Positions 19,673 to 27,823 of a DNA stretch of 64,000 nt are shown here, piece by piece (positions within the stretch are counted from its first letter, which is position 1; each line of letters opens with the position of its first letter). Source of the stretch: an uncultured Gammaproteobacteria bacterium (GTDB lineage: Bacteria; Pseudomonadota; Gammaproteobacteria; Nitrosococcales; Methylophagaceae); NCBI GenBank assembly GCA_905479075.1, contig CAJQLA010000006.1, positions 157,796-221,795 on the forward strand, read 5' to 3'. The translations under genes and the position numbers were made by a program. The notes beneath the pieces are model-generated. The model was not told where the DNA came from and did not search any database. It saw only the letters and a program-made list of their open reading frames with translations.

Positions 19673-21730
19673 TTAGAAATTTATAGAAGCATTGATATAA
19701 GCGCTACGGCCAACACCAGGCAAACGATCGCCAACTGCAATATCAGGGTTGCCAGCAGCACGGTTATAGCCGCCTAAGTGATCGGTATAACCGCGGTTAA
19801 ACAGATTATTCACACCTGCACTTAAGGTAATAGCCTCTGTGGCTTGATATTGACCAGATAGGTGATAAAGCGCATAGCCACCTGTTTTATCTTCACCATT
19901 TTCGCTAGACACTTTATTTTGCTTGGCAATGGTTTCTGCCTCTATAGCAAGACGCCATTTAGGCTGTACATAACTCAGCATAGTACGGGCAGTTAGCGGG
20001 GATATACGATATAAGTCATCGCTTGTATCACGACGTTTACCACGTACATAGCTGACAGTACCGTCAAGTTGCCATTCTGAATTAATGGCATAGAGCCAGT
20101 TAGCATCAAGCCCATACAGTTTGGCATCCACATTACTATATTGAAGAGGTGTTGAATCGCCATTAACAGTACTGACACCAATGGTTGCCATGTCGGTAAT
20201 GCCTGAAACACCTTGGATATAATCATTAATGTGGTGGTAGAACACACGTGGTGAAAAAGCAAGATTAGTACTATGCCAATCAAGTCCCAACTCAAATTGG
20301 TAAGCGACTTCATGATCTAAATCGACATCACCTACATAATTGTTACCATCGGCAAGGCCTGATGTGATTTCTAACGGGATCCAGAGATAACGTTCATGAT
20401 AGCTAGGCGCTCTTGTTTTACGAGCAAAACCAACTTCAACACCAACGCTATCAGTTAGGTCGCGTGTAAAGGTGGCGACCACATCAATAAGATCATCTTC
20501 TTGATCAAGATCACTGCTATTAAAGCGATCGCGGAGTACACCTACAGCCATAGGTAAACCAGCAAAGGAATCGACATTGCCTGCATCCATTTCGATTCGA
20601 GAATAACGGAGTCCTGCTTCCATTTCCCAGTGTTCACTAATTTCGCCTTGCCATTCTGTGAAAATACTATAGCGATCACGTTCTACATCGTTAAAGCTTT
20701 CAACAAAAAAGGCAGCATTATTTGGGTTAAATACAGTGGCATTGTGCTCTGCTTGATCAGCATCAAAACCAACTGTCCAATTCGCCATGTTATAGCTAAA
20801 ACTAACGCCACCGGCTTGAACATCAGGCGTTACAAAACGATGCATCATTGGATTTGAATTAGTGCGATGACTATAGTTATCCATTCTATGGTCAATATCT
20901 TGGTAACGTAGCGTTATGTCATATTGATTACCATTAGCCAGTATATCGCTATGTTTCATGTTATAGCGCTCGCCACGGAAAAAGATAATGTCCATCGGTA
21001 AGGCTGCCGTACCATTGACACCCATATCAATATGTTCAATATTTATTTCATGCTCGTGTCCCTGATTTTGATAGCCATAATGAAGACCGAGTGAGTCACG
21101 ATCCTGTTTAGTAGGACGGATAGTGCCACCTTTAAAATCTAAATCATCACCACGATCCGAACTACCAGAGACTTGTATGCGATGATGTTGGTTAGTTAAA
21201 GCTGTCGTAAAACTGGACTGACGGGTATGTCCTAGGCTAGCGTAACCAGCGACTAAGTTACCATGTAGTTTAAACTCATCACCTGTTGCGAAATCTATGC
21301 GTTTTGACTCTGCTTCAATGGTGCCACCGATAGTTTCAATTCCTGTGCGAACAGGCGCTATCCCGCGATAGACAGATACGTTTCCAGTTCGTGAAGATGC
21401 AAGATAACTCAATGGGGCATCCATACTGTTCGGTCCAGCTTCATGCATGCCAGTACCATCCAGTTTGACATTGACGCGATGGCCGAATAAACCACGATAT
21501 TGGGCTATGCTACTAATAATCCCGTTACGATTAACAGTGGCACCGGGAAGACGTTTTACCATATCACCGAGGTCAGCTGTGCTTGCTGGTAAAGAAGGTA
21601 ATGTATAGGGTGCGACTTCACCTGCAACGCCTTCAACAGATAAGGTGGGTAAACTGACTTGTTCTGCATAGGAAAGTGTAGTCATACCCAAAAGCAATAG
21701 AGGTATTGGCAATAATTTATAGTTCGGCAT
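19673..21730 (-). CDS. TonB-dependent outer-membrane receptor, possibly for copper
   Basis: Outer-membrane gated beta-barrel that imports a metal or metal complex using TonB. About 685 residues: signal peptide (MPNYKLLPIPLLLLGMTTLSYA), a plug domain (PASTADLGDMVKRLPGATVN, GHRVNVKLDGTGMHEAGPN, VSVYRGIAPVRTGIETIGG), and a barrel ending in a terminal Phe (AYINASINF). ATG at 21730 is preferred over the longer frame start at 21772: a GGAG lies 7 bases before it and the signal peptide then begins correctly. The divergent neighbour is a DsbD_2-type protein linked to copper/cbb3 maturation in other bacteria. The barrel resembles the OprC/NosA copper receptor group in my reading; the substrate is inferred. 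Confidence 0.82.
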   Translation of the reverse strand: MPNYKLLPIPLLLLGMTTLSYAEQVSLPTLSVEGVAGEVAPYTLPSLPASTADLGDMVKRLPGATVNRNGIISSIAQYRGLFGHRVNVKLDGTGMHEAGPNSMDAPLSYLASSRTGNVSVYRGIAPVRTGIETIGGTIEAESKRIDFATGDEFKLHGNLVAGYASLGHTRQSSFTTALTNQHHRIQVSGSSDRGDDLDFKGGTIRPTKQDRDSLGLHYGYQNQGHEHEINIEHIDMGVNGTAALPMDIIFFRGERYNMKHSDILANGNQYDITLRYQDIDHRMDNYSHRTNSNPMMHRFVTPDVQAGGVSFSYNMANWTVGFDADQAEHNATVFNPNNAAFFVESFNDVERDRYSIFTEWQGEISEHWEMEAGLRYSRIEMDAGNVDSFAGLPMAVGVLRDRFNSSDLDQEDDLIDVVATFTRDLTDSVGVEVGFARKTRAPSYHERYLWIPLEITSGLADGNNYVGDVDLDHEVAYQFELGLDWHSTNLAFSPRVFYHHINDYIQGVSGITDMATIGVSTVNGDSTPLQYSNVDAKLYGLDANWLYAINSEWQLDGTVSYVRGKRRDTSDDLYRISPLTARTMLSYVQPKWRLAIEAETIAKQNKVSSENGEDKTGGYALYHLSGQYQATEAITLSAGVNNLFNRGYTDHLGGYNRAAGNPDIAVGDRLPGVGRSAYINASINF

Positions 21731-21805
21731 TTTATGCTCCGTAATGTTGACTCTAGAATTATATGAGTTCAAAAAGTGATAAAACTGTGTTTTTCAGTCC
21801 AAAAG

Positions 21806-21821
21806 TGTGTGAAATGACACA
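21806..21821. promoter_or_regulatory. Candidate operator palindrome in divergent promoter region
   Basis: TGTGT (21806-21810), 6 bases, then ACACA (21817-21821): a perfect palindrome with CRP-like geometry but not the CRP consensus TGTGA-N6-TCACA. It lies between the divergent TonB receptor (start 21730) and DsbD_2-family gene (start 21887) and could control either or both. Confidence 0.3.
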
Positions 21822-21886
21822 ATTTTTGTTTTTTCTGCCATGATATTGTGTTTATTATTTTCTCAAATTTATAGGTTTTTCTTGAG

Positions 21887-22624
21887 ATGGAAGCAATAAC
21901 AGGGTCGTATATTACGGCCTTTCTATTAGGTTTATTTAGTACTGTCCATTGTATTGCGATGTGTGGTTCTGTGATTGGCGCACTGACTTTAAGTCTTCCT
22001 GTGGAAGTAAGAGAGAGTCAGAGAAAAATGTTGCCTTATGTGTTGAATTATAACCTAGGCAGGGTTTTAAGCTATGTCATTGCAGGTATTATCGTTGGAC
22101 TATTAAGCTCACCGCTAGCTAACTTTAATGGTCACGCAATATTGAGGGTGTTATCAGTTTCCGTCATGATTGCTATGGGATGTTATTTAGCTGGATGGTT
22201 TCCAAAATTTGCTGTCATGGAGCGTATTGGCGCTCCTATTTGGCGACGTTTACAGCCGATAGGGCAAAAACTCCTCCCTGTACGTAGATATTCACAGGCA
22301 TTTTTCTTAGGTGCAGTTTGGGGTTGGCTACCATGTGGACTCGTTTATGCAGCATTAGCAGTAGCCGCAACGGTTGGAGAGCCGATGACGGCAGCATTAG
22401 TCATGTTATCTTTTGGCCTTGGGACTTTGCCAGCAGTCATGGGTGCGGGTTTGTTTACCGGTTTACTTGCTTCTTTAGCAAAAGCAAAGCATATGAGGCA
22501 GATTGCTGGCCTCTTAATAATAGCAATGGCAATCGCAACATTATTTTTACCAAGTAACCATAATTCAGAACATCTAAATCATGACTCGCATGAGTATCAA
22601 GCTCCTAATAAAGGAGGTGGATGA
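21887..22624 (+). CDS. Sulfite exporter TauE/SafE-like (DsbD_2 domain) membrane protein
   Basis: Polytopic inner-membrane protein of 245 residues with about six hydrophobic segments. The first carries FSTVHCIAMCGSVIGAL, the paired cysteine and His motif typical of the DsbD_2 family found next to ccoGHIS genes, where it is thought to help copper handling for cbb3 oxidase. Another Cys is in WGWLPCGLVYAAL. The C-terminus is His-rich (HNSEHLNHDSHEYQ), which could bind metal. It overlaps the next gene's start by up to 4 bases, so the two are co-translated. Function in copper supply is inferred from family and from the divergent TonB receptor. Confidence 0.8.
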   Translation: MEAITGSYITAFLLGLFSTVHCIAMCGSVIGALTLSLPVEVRESQRKMLPYVLNYNLGRVLSYVIAGIIVGLLSSPLANFNGHAILRVLSVSVMIAMGCYLAGWFPKFAVMERIGAPIWRRLQPIGQKLLPVRRYSQAFFLGAVWGWLPCGLVYAALAVAATVGEPMTAALVMLSFGLGTLPAVMGAGLFTGLLASLAKAKHMRQIAGLLIIAMAIATLFLPSNHNSEHLNHDSHEYQAPNKGGG

Positions 22625-23550
22625 TGGAAGAGCAACCGTTTTTAGGACAATCACCACAAATTACCCATTTGTTAAGAACCTTGCCGATGATCGCTGTCAG
22701 TGATGTCAGCGTTTTGATTATAGGTGAGACGGGGACAGGCAAAGAATTAATTGCACAGGCTATCCATAAGGAAAGCCGCCGTCGACAAAATGAATTGGTC
22801 ACGATTAATTGTGCCGCTTTGCCTATAGAAGGTATAGAAGATGATTTATTTGGCCGTTGTGATGATGATGGAAATATTTCCCATAGAGGACGCTTATTGG
22901 CAGCAGAAGGCGGCACACTCTTTTTAGATAATATTGAAGCACTGCCACTATCAATTCAAGCGAAAGTACTGCGCTTTATTGAAGCGGGTGAGTGTCAGTT
23001 AATAGGTAGCCATAAATTACAGAAAGTAGATGTCAGGATTGTTGCGGCTAGTGGTGCTGATATTCAGCATGAAGTCGATGCTGGACGTTTTCGGAGTGAT
23101 TTATTTTATCGACTTCAAGTTGTACCTATTACGATACCGCCATTAAGGGAGCGTGCTGATGACATTGTTTTATTATTAAGGCATTTTGGTCGTGAATTTT
23201 CGGGCAATAATGCGGTTGTTCGTTATGGTAAAGAAGTTGAACGGTGCTTACTGGGTTATCCTTGGCCGGGCAATGTGAGAGAGTTAATGCATTTTTGCCA
23301 AAGAATGGCTTTACTTAACCCTGGCAAAGCAATACAGATGGAAGATTTGCCGCCAGAAATGATGCCTGAAGTTGCAGCGAGTAATCATGTCTTTACCCTA
23401 CCGTCTTCGGGTATAAAATTGGCGCAGGTCGAATTAGATCTCATCGAGCAAGCTTTAGCGATGGCATCAGGTAATCGTTCAAGAGCCGCACGACTGTTAG
23501 GAATCAGTCGCGATACCCTGTTATATAGGATGCAAAAACATTCGCTCTAG
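22624..23550 (+). CDS. NtrC-type AAA+ regulator lacking sensor domain and GAFTGA loop
   Basis: Transcription regulator of the NtrC fold with only two parts: an AAA+ domain and a C-terminal Fis-type helix-turn-helix (ALAMASGNRSRAARLLGISR). ATG at 22624 fits the strong GGAGG (22613-22617, 6 bases before); ATG at 22621 is also possible. Numbering from 22624, Walker A GETGTGKE is at 34-41. The segment after LFG (75-77) is shortened and has no GAFTGA motif, the loop that contacts sigma-54. Walker B reads LFLDNIE, with Asn103 in place of the usual catalytic Glu. Arginine-rich FRSDLFYRLQ and PPLRERADDI are kept. It is therefore unlikely to act as a normal sigma-54 activator. It overlaps the DsbD_2 gene. 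Confidence 0.88.
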   Translation: MEEQPFLGQSPQITHLLRTLPMIAVSDVSVLIIGETGTGKELIAQAIHKESRRRQNELVTINCAALPIEGIEDDLFGRCDDDGNISHRGRLLAAEGGTLFLDNIEALPLSIQAKVLRFIEAGECQLIGSHKLQKVDVRIVAASGADIQHEVDAGRFRSDLFYRLQVVPITIPPLRERADDIVLLLRHFGREFSGNNAVVRYGKEVERCLLGYPWPGNVRELMHFCQRMALLNPGKAIQMEDLPPEMMPEVAASNHVFTLPSSGIKLAQVELDLIEQALAMASGNRSRAARLLGISRDTLLYRMQKHSL

Positions 23551-23594
23551 CCTAAAGTAGGCATAATTTTGTTGATTAATTAGTTGGACACAAT

Positions 23595-24428
23595 ATGAAA
23601 CAATATCTGGCATTACTACAAGATGTAATGGACAACGGTGTTGAAAAAGGCGACCGTACAGGGACAGGTACCCGTTCGGTATTTGGTCGTCAATTGCGTT
23701 ACGATTTGTCAGAAGGGTTTCCCTTGATGACAACTAAAAAATTACATATTCGTAGTATTTTGCATGAATTGTTATGGTTTCTAAGTGGTGAAACCAATAT
23801 TAAATATTTGCAAGACAATGGTGTTTCTATTTGGGATGATTGGGCCACAGAAGATGGTGAGTTAGGCCCAGTTTATGGCGCACAATGGCGTAACTGGCGA
23901 GGTGAAGATGGCCAAGTCCACGATCAAGTGGCAGCATTAGTTGATGGCCTAAAAAACAATCCCAATAGTCGTCGTCATATCATTAGTGGTTGGAATGTGG
24001 CCTTATTACCTGATGAATCAAAAAAGCCGTGGGAAAATGCAAAAGCAGGCTTAATGGCCTTACCCCCTTGTCATTTGCTCTATCAGTTTTATGTTGCTGA
24101 AGGTAAATTAAGTGCTTCATTGTACATCCGCTCGAATGATCTATTTCTTGGCAATCCGTATAACACCGCTTCCTTGGCTTTCTTGACACATATGCTAGCT
24201 CAACAATGTGATTTGGATGTGGGGGATATCGTTATCAGCATAGGCGATGCACATATCTATGCTAATCACTATGACCAAGTTAATGAACAACTTAGTAGAA
24301 GGCCGGGGCCACTGCCTCAGTTAGTCATCAAGCGTAAGCCAGGCTCCATTTTTGATTATCAGTTTGATGATTTTGAGATTATAAACTATGAGGCTCAAGC
24401 ACATATAAAGGCACCCATTGCCGTGTAA
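23595..24428 (+). CDS. thyA: Thymidylate synthase
   Basis: Makes dTMP from dUMP using methylene-tetrahydrofolate as one-carbon donor and reductant. The 277 residues have [23 protein letters not shown] near the N-terminus (phosphate-binding Arg), [17 protein letters not shown], and the active-site Cys in [14 protein letters not shown], then [18 protein letters not shown] and [13 protein letters not shown]. Slightly longer than the 264-residue E. coli enzyme. It starts 44 bases after the AAA+ gene, so it may share transcripts with it, but a functional link is not evident. Confidence 0.97.
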   Translation: MKQYLALLQDVMDNGVEKGDRTGTGTRSVFGRQLRYDLSEGFPLMTTKKLHIRSILHELLWFLSGETNIKYLQDNGVSIWDDWATEDGELGPVYGAQWRNWRGEDGQVHDQVAALVDGLKNNPNSRRHIISGWNVALLPDESKKPWENAKAGLMALPPCHLLYQFYVAEGKLSASLYIRSNDLFLGNPYNTASLAFLTHMLAQQCDLDVGDIVISIGDAHIYANHYDQVNEQLSRRPGPLPQLVIKRKPGSIFDYQFDDFEIINYEAQAHIKAPIAV

Positions 24429-24458
24429 TAACATTACATAGATAAAAGGAATTTAGAT

Positions 24459-24857
24459 ATGTCTACCTCATTATATTTAACTTGGAGTGATGATTTCTCC
24501 CAAGACGGAGATTTAATTATTGATGAGCAACATCGTGCGATTGTGGCAACAATCAATTCATTGCATTATTTTTTACAACAAGGTCATGGTTTAAAAGGTT
24601 TAATACCAACAATCAAAATTGTTTCACAGTACATACAGTTTCATGCAAAGACAGAAGAGGGTATTTTGTTAGAAAACGAGTATGAAAATATTGCTGAATA
24701 TATCGATAAAGCCAAACAAGATTTAACAGCTTACAATAAGGCATGTCGTGTGGCGCTGACTGAGCAAGATCCACAACACCTTTTAATTTTCCTCAAGAAC
24801 TGGTGGAACCAGCACCTAAAAGATCATAATGAACTGAGTGGTGATTTAAAGAGTTAG
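24459..24857 (+). CDS. Hemerythrin-like protein with missing iron ligands
   Basis: A 132-residue four-helix protein of the bacteriohemerythrin family, which normally binds O2 at a di-iron centre. Conserved parts are DEQHRAIV (His25), FHAKTEE (His62, Glu66) and WWNQHLKDHN (His119). By alignment to the family pattern YPxxxxHxxxH, the two His of the third helix are Tyr81 and Ala85, and the bridging Asp after HLKDH is Asn124. Three of seven usual ligands are thus absent, so a normal di-iron site is doubtful; it may bind one iron or have another sensing or structural role. It follows thyA by 30 bases. Confidence 0.85.
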   Translation: MSTSLYLTWSDDFSQDGDLIIDEQHRAIVATINSLHYFLQQGHGLKGLIPTIKIVSQYIQFHAKTEEGILLENEYENIAEYIDKAKQDLTAYNKACRVALTEQDPQHLLIFLKNWWNQHLKDHNELSGDLKS

Positions 24858-24997
24858 TGTGATTATTTTAAAATGATTAAATATTAAGATCAATCACGTA
24901 ACAACCACTAAAAGCTATGCTCATAAAAAATGAGAGCAGGGTAGTATGAATGTGGTGGGTTTATATTGAACAGACTTGATTAGTAGACTGTAGCGGG

Positions 24998-25014
24998 CTT
25001 AAGTATTTCTTAAG
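24998..25014 (+). promoter_or_regulatory. Tandem CTTAAG box upstream of cytochrome c gene
   Basis: CTTAAG (24998-25003), 5 bases, CTTAAG (25009-25014): two half-sites with 11-bp spacing, as in the binding sites of PmrA/QseB-family response regulators. A weak -10-like TATAGA follows at 25023-25028. The gene starts at 25054. The same arrangement recurs before the next gene at 25702. The 196-base gap also holds a small TGCTCAT/ATGAGAGCA hairpin near 24918-24937. Confidence 0.6.
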
Positions 25015-25053
25015 ATTTTTATTATAGATTCTATCCGAATTCACAAGAGCATT

Positions 25054-25659
25054 ATGCTAATGAGAAAACACCCATTTACGTATTTGTTTATTTTCCTGAG
25101 CTTGGTTACGAGCTCATTTTCTTTTGCAGATGAGATAGCAAGTAAACATCATATTTGTATTGCATGTCACACGCATAATGCTAAAAGTGTTTTCCCCGGC
25201 CCACAGTTGGGTGGCTTGCCAGCAGATTATATTTATCAACAACTAGATAATTTCAAACATGGTTTACGTGGTGACGACGCTGAAACAGAGATGATGAAAA
25301 ATATAGTGCTTGGCCTGACAGACAAACAAGCAAGAGGGCTTTCAGAATGGGCTTCAGATCATGAAGTAAAACAGGTATTTGATGTTAATAAAGCGTCGGA
25401 CACAGTAGGTTTTAAAGTTTATGAAGAAAAATGTCTGGATTGTCATAACAGTGTCATTGGCCGATTTATGACAGATAGCCCTAGACTAGAAGGGCTAAAT
25501 TCTGGCTATATTTTAAAGCAACTTGCCTTGTTTAAAAGTGGAAGTCGAACTGTTGCCGAACCTTCAAAGCATCAGACTAAAATGATCTCTGTGATTAAAT
25601 CACTGACAGACGAAGAGTTTTTGTCGTTAACTACTTTCATCCAACAAGCCGGACAATAA
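25054..25659 (+). CDS. Dihaem cytochrome c (c4/c553-like)
   Basis: Periplasmic electron carrier with two class I haem c domains. The 201-residue precursor has a signal peptide (about residues 5-26, LFIFLSLVTSSFSFA) and two haem-binding motifs, CIACH (near residue 35) and CLDCH (near 129). Met ligands are plausible in MKNIVLGLT and MISVIKSLT. The duplicated domain plan matches cytochrome c4. ATG 25054 is used with AAGAG a few bases ahead. A cytochrome b561-type gene follows on the same strand, so the pair may move electrons between the membrane quinone pool and the periplasm. Confidence 0.9.
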   Translation: MLMRKHPFTYLFIFLSLVTSSFSFADEIASKHHICIACHTHNAKSVFPGPQLGGLPADYIYQQLDNFKHGLRGDDAETEMMKNIVLGLTDKQARGLSEWASDHEVKQVFDVNKASDTVGFKVYEEKCLDCHNSVIGRFMTDSPRLEGLNSGYILKQLALFKSGSRTVAEPSKHQTKMISVIKSLTDEEFLSLTTFIQQAGQ

Positions 25660-25701
25660 CTATAGACCCAAAAACATGGGTAAAATTTATATTAAGCTAG
25701 A

Positions 25702-25718
25702 CTTAAGTGCATCTTGAG
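25702..25718 (+). promoter_or_regulatory. Tandem CTTAAG/CTTGAG box upstream of cytochrome b561 gene
   Basis: CTTAAG (25702-25707), 5 bases, CTTGAG (25713-25718), with the same 11-bp spacing as the box before the preceding cytochrome c gene. A -10-like TATGAA lies at 25728-25733, but it is close to the ribosome-binding GAGGA (25736-25740), so the leader would be very short. Confidence 0.55.
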
Positions 25719-25747
25719 TTTCAAACTTATGAATTGAGGATAGTGTG

Positions 25748-26500
25748 ATGGAAGAACATATAGTTAAGAAACCATTAAAAGAATATTTTGTATGGGACAG
25801 ACCTGTCCGTATTTTTCATTGGTTGAATGTACTGTGTGTTTTAGGCTTAATAGCCATAGGTGTCACAATACTCAACGCGAAAGAATTAGGTATTAGTACC
25901 GACGGTAAAATTCTTCTTAAAACTTGGCATGTCTATTTTGGTTATGTTTTTGTCATCAATCTAATAATTCGAATTATTTGGGGTTTTAAAAGCAAAAATC
26001 GTTATGTTCAGTGGCGATCTATATTGCCAAAAGGTGAGGCGTACTGGGATCTATTTGCTGACTATATTGTTGGTTTAAAAAAGAGAAAGCCCGTCGCCTT
26101 TTTGGGTCACAATCCTTTAGCAAGATTAGTTGTAACCGTATTGTTTTTTCTTATGTCGTTACAAGCGTTAACAGGGTTGGTGTTGGCGGGAACCGATGTC
26201 TATATGCCACCTTTTGGTGGTGTTATAAAACAATGGGTGGCGACTGATGAGGCTAGTTTAGATACAGTAAAGCCCTATTCAAAAGAGGGTGTTGACGAAG
26301 CCTCTTATCAATCGATGCGGGCAGTTAGAAAACCTTTTATAACGCTCCATTACTATACTTTTTATCTGTTAGTCGCCGTACTCATTTTCCATATTTGGGG
26401 GGTTGTTATCACAGAGATTCGAGAGAGGAACGGTATTATTTCTGCCATGTTTACGGGTAAAAAGGTATTTGATAGTAAACCTGTTGATAGCGATGATTAA
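25748..26500 (+). CDS. Cytochrome b561-type membrane protein
   Basis: Di-haem b membrane cytochrome of the bacterial b561/Ni-Fe hydrogenase b-subunit family, expected to take electrons from or give them to quinone. Four membrane segments carry the haem His candidates: VWDRPVRIFHWLNVLCVLGL, KTWHVYFGYVFVINLIIRIIWG, LVVTVLFFLMSLQALTGLVL and FITLHYYTFYLLVAVLIFHIWGVV. ATG at 25748 (about 250 residues) is used because GAGGA at 25736-25740 is 7 bases before it; GTG at 25745 is less likely. It follows a dihaem cytochrome c gene, its probable partner. Confidence 0.9.
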   Translation: MEEHIVKKPLKEYFVWDRPVRIFHWLNVLCVLGLIAIGVTILNAKELGISTDGKILLKTWHVYFGYVFVINLIIRIIWGFKSKNRYVQWRSILPKGEAYWDLFADYIVGLKKRKPVAFLGHNPLARLVVTVLFFLMSLQALTGLVLAGTDVYMPPFGGVIKQWVATDEASLDTVKPYSKEGVDEASYQSMRAVRKPFITLHYYTFYLLVAVLIFHIWGVVITEIRERNGIISAMFTGKKVFDSKPVDSDD

Positions 26501-26511
26501 AAGATCGAGGC

Positions 26512-27186
26512 TTATATTAACGCTAACTCAGCAAAAGAGGTGATATCGTCATCACCGATGATTATGTGGTCAAGTACGCGGATATCAACAAGGTTTAATG
26601 CTGAGACAAGCCGTTTTGTCAGCGCGATGTCTGCTTGACTAGCTTGAGCACAACCTGAAGGATGATTGTGAGCAAAAATGACGGCAGCAGCATTATGTTG
26701 AAGTGATAGTTTGACGACTTCTCTAGGGTAAACATTGGCGCTATCGAGTGTTCCACGAAACAGTTCTTCGAAAATGATCATGCGATGTTTATTGTCGAGT
26801 AATAAACAAGCAAATACTTCGTGCGGGTAGGCTCTCAATCGTTGTTTAATATAGGCTTTAGTCGTAGTAGCATCGGTTAAGGCATCACCATAATTTAATG
26901 TTGATTCCATATGGCGGCGACTCATTTCCATGATTGCTTGTAATTGAGTGAACTTGGCAGGGCCTAGACCATGTTGGCTACAAAACTCATTTTTATCGGC
27001 TTCGAGTAATGCGCGAAGGCTGTCAAAGTGCAGCAATAACTGCCGAGCAAGTTCTACAGCAGATAAACCTTTGACACCAGTACGTAGAAAAATGGCGAGT
27101 AACTCTGCGTCAGATAAGGTGTTAGCGCCGTGGCGCAGTAATTTTTCGCGAGGCCTGTCATCAGACGGCCAGTCCTTTATTGCCAT
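26512..27186 (-). CDS. radC: RadC family JAB-domain protein
   Basis: A 224-residue protein with an N-terminal helix-hairpin-helix-like region ([35 protein letters not shown]) and a C-terminal JAB/MPN metalloprotease-like domain with [22 protein letters not shown], holding the HxHx-D zinc signature. Once thought to be a DNA repair protein, its biochemical role is not settled. It converges on the cytochrome b gene, 11 bases away, and has DUF2721 upstream on the same strand. Confidence 0.95.
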   Translation of the reverse strand: MAIKDWPSDDRPREKLLRHGANTLSDAELLAIFLRTGVKGLSAVELARQLLLHFDSLRALLEADKNEFCSQHGLGPAKFTQLQAIMEMSRRHMESTLNYGDALTDATTTKAYIKQRLRAYPHEVFACLLLDNKHRMIIFEELFRGTLDSANVYPREVVKLSLQHNAAAVIFAHNHPSGCAQASQADIALTKRLVSALNLVDIRVLDHIIIGDDDITSFAELALI

Positions 27187-27236
27187 AATTGCTTCCTTGC
27201 AGTTTTAATTAAAAGATCATCGAGTTTTTGATTTTA

Positions 27237-27644
27237 TTATTTATCCCATAAATCTCGCACATTTGTTCTTTCCAATTCCATTTTCAAAGATCCTCCTGAA
27301 ATGAGTATTTCGACTAAGGAAATAATCAGTGAGATCACCATGGCAACGAGGCTAAATATAAAACTGATTTCCCCGAAGTGTTGAAACTGCCAATAGAGCA
27401 TTATCATTGAGGCAATGCAGAATAAAAATGAAATGACACCCATCGCCTGCATGTACTTAATTAAATTTGTACGCGTATGCAAGTTTTGGAGTTGAGCAAT
27501 ATGATTTTTTTTATCCTGTGATTTGATGTCTCTATTTAGTGTCCTAATCACATTAGCCAGAGCCAAGTAACGATTGGTATAAGCCAGGAAAAGTAATGAA
27601 ATACCCGAAAACATAATAGCGGGATCAGTGATATTTAAGGTCAT
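27237..27644 (-). CDS. DUF2721 family membrane protein
   Basis: A 135-residue protein with three hydrophobic segments: one at the N-terminus (IMFSGISLLFLAYTNRY), one central (MGVISFLFCIASMIMLYW) and one near the C-terminus (FIFSLVAMVISLIISLVEIL). Between the first and second is a charged helix (NRDIKSQDKKNHIAQLQNL). The plan and the segment LANVIRTLN match the DUF2721 family, for which no function is known to me. It is separated from radC by 50 bases and is divergent from miaB. Confidence 0.75.
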   Translation of the reverse strand: MTLNITDPAIMFSGISLLFLAYTNRYLALANVIRTLNRDIKSQDKKNHIAQLQNLHTRTNLIKYMQAMGVISFLFCIASMIMLYWQFQHFGEISFIFSLVAMVISLIISLVEILISGGSLKMELERTNVRDLWDK

Positions 27645-27823
27645 AAGCTTGGCAATAATTGGAACTAAAATTTTATTCTAACTAAAAGATGATAAGTCTG
27701 TCAGAATTTACTTGTTTAAAAGGCTTACCAAAACTTGACTGTGTTATTAACAAAAACAATCACTTGTTTTTAATCAGCCCATTAATAGAGTAAACTAACC
27801 GACCCATTTTTAATGAATCTATT

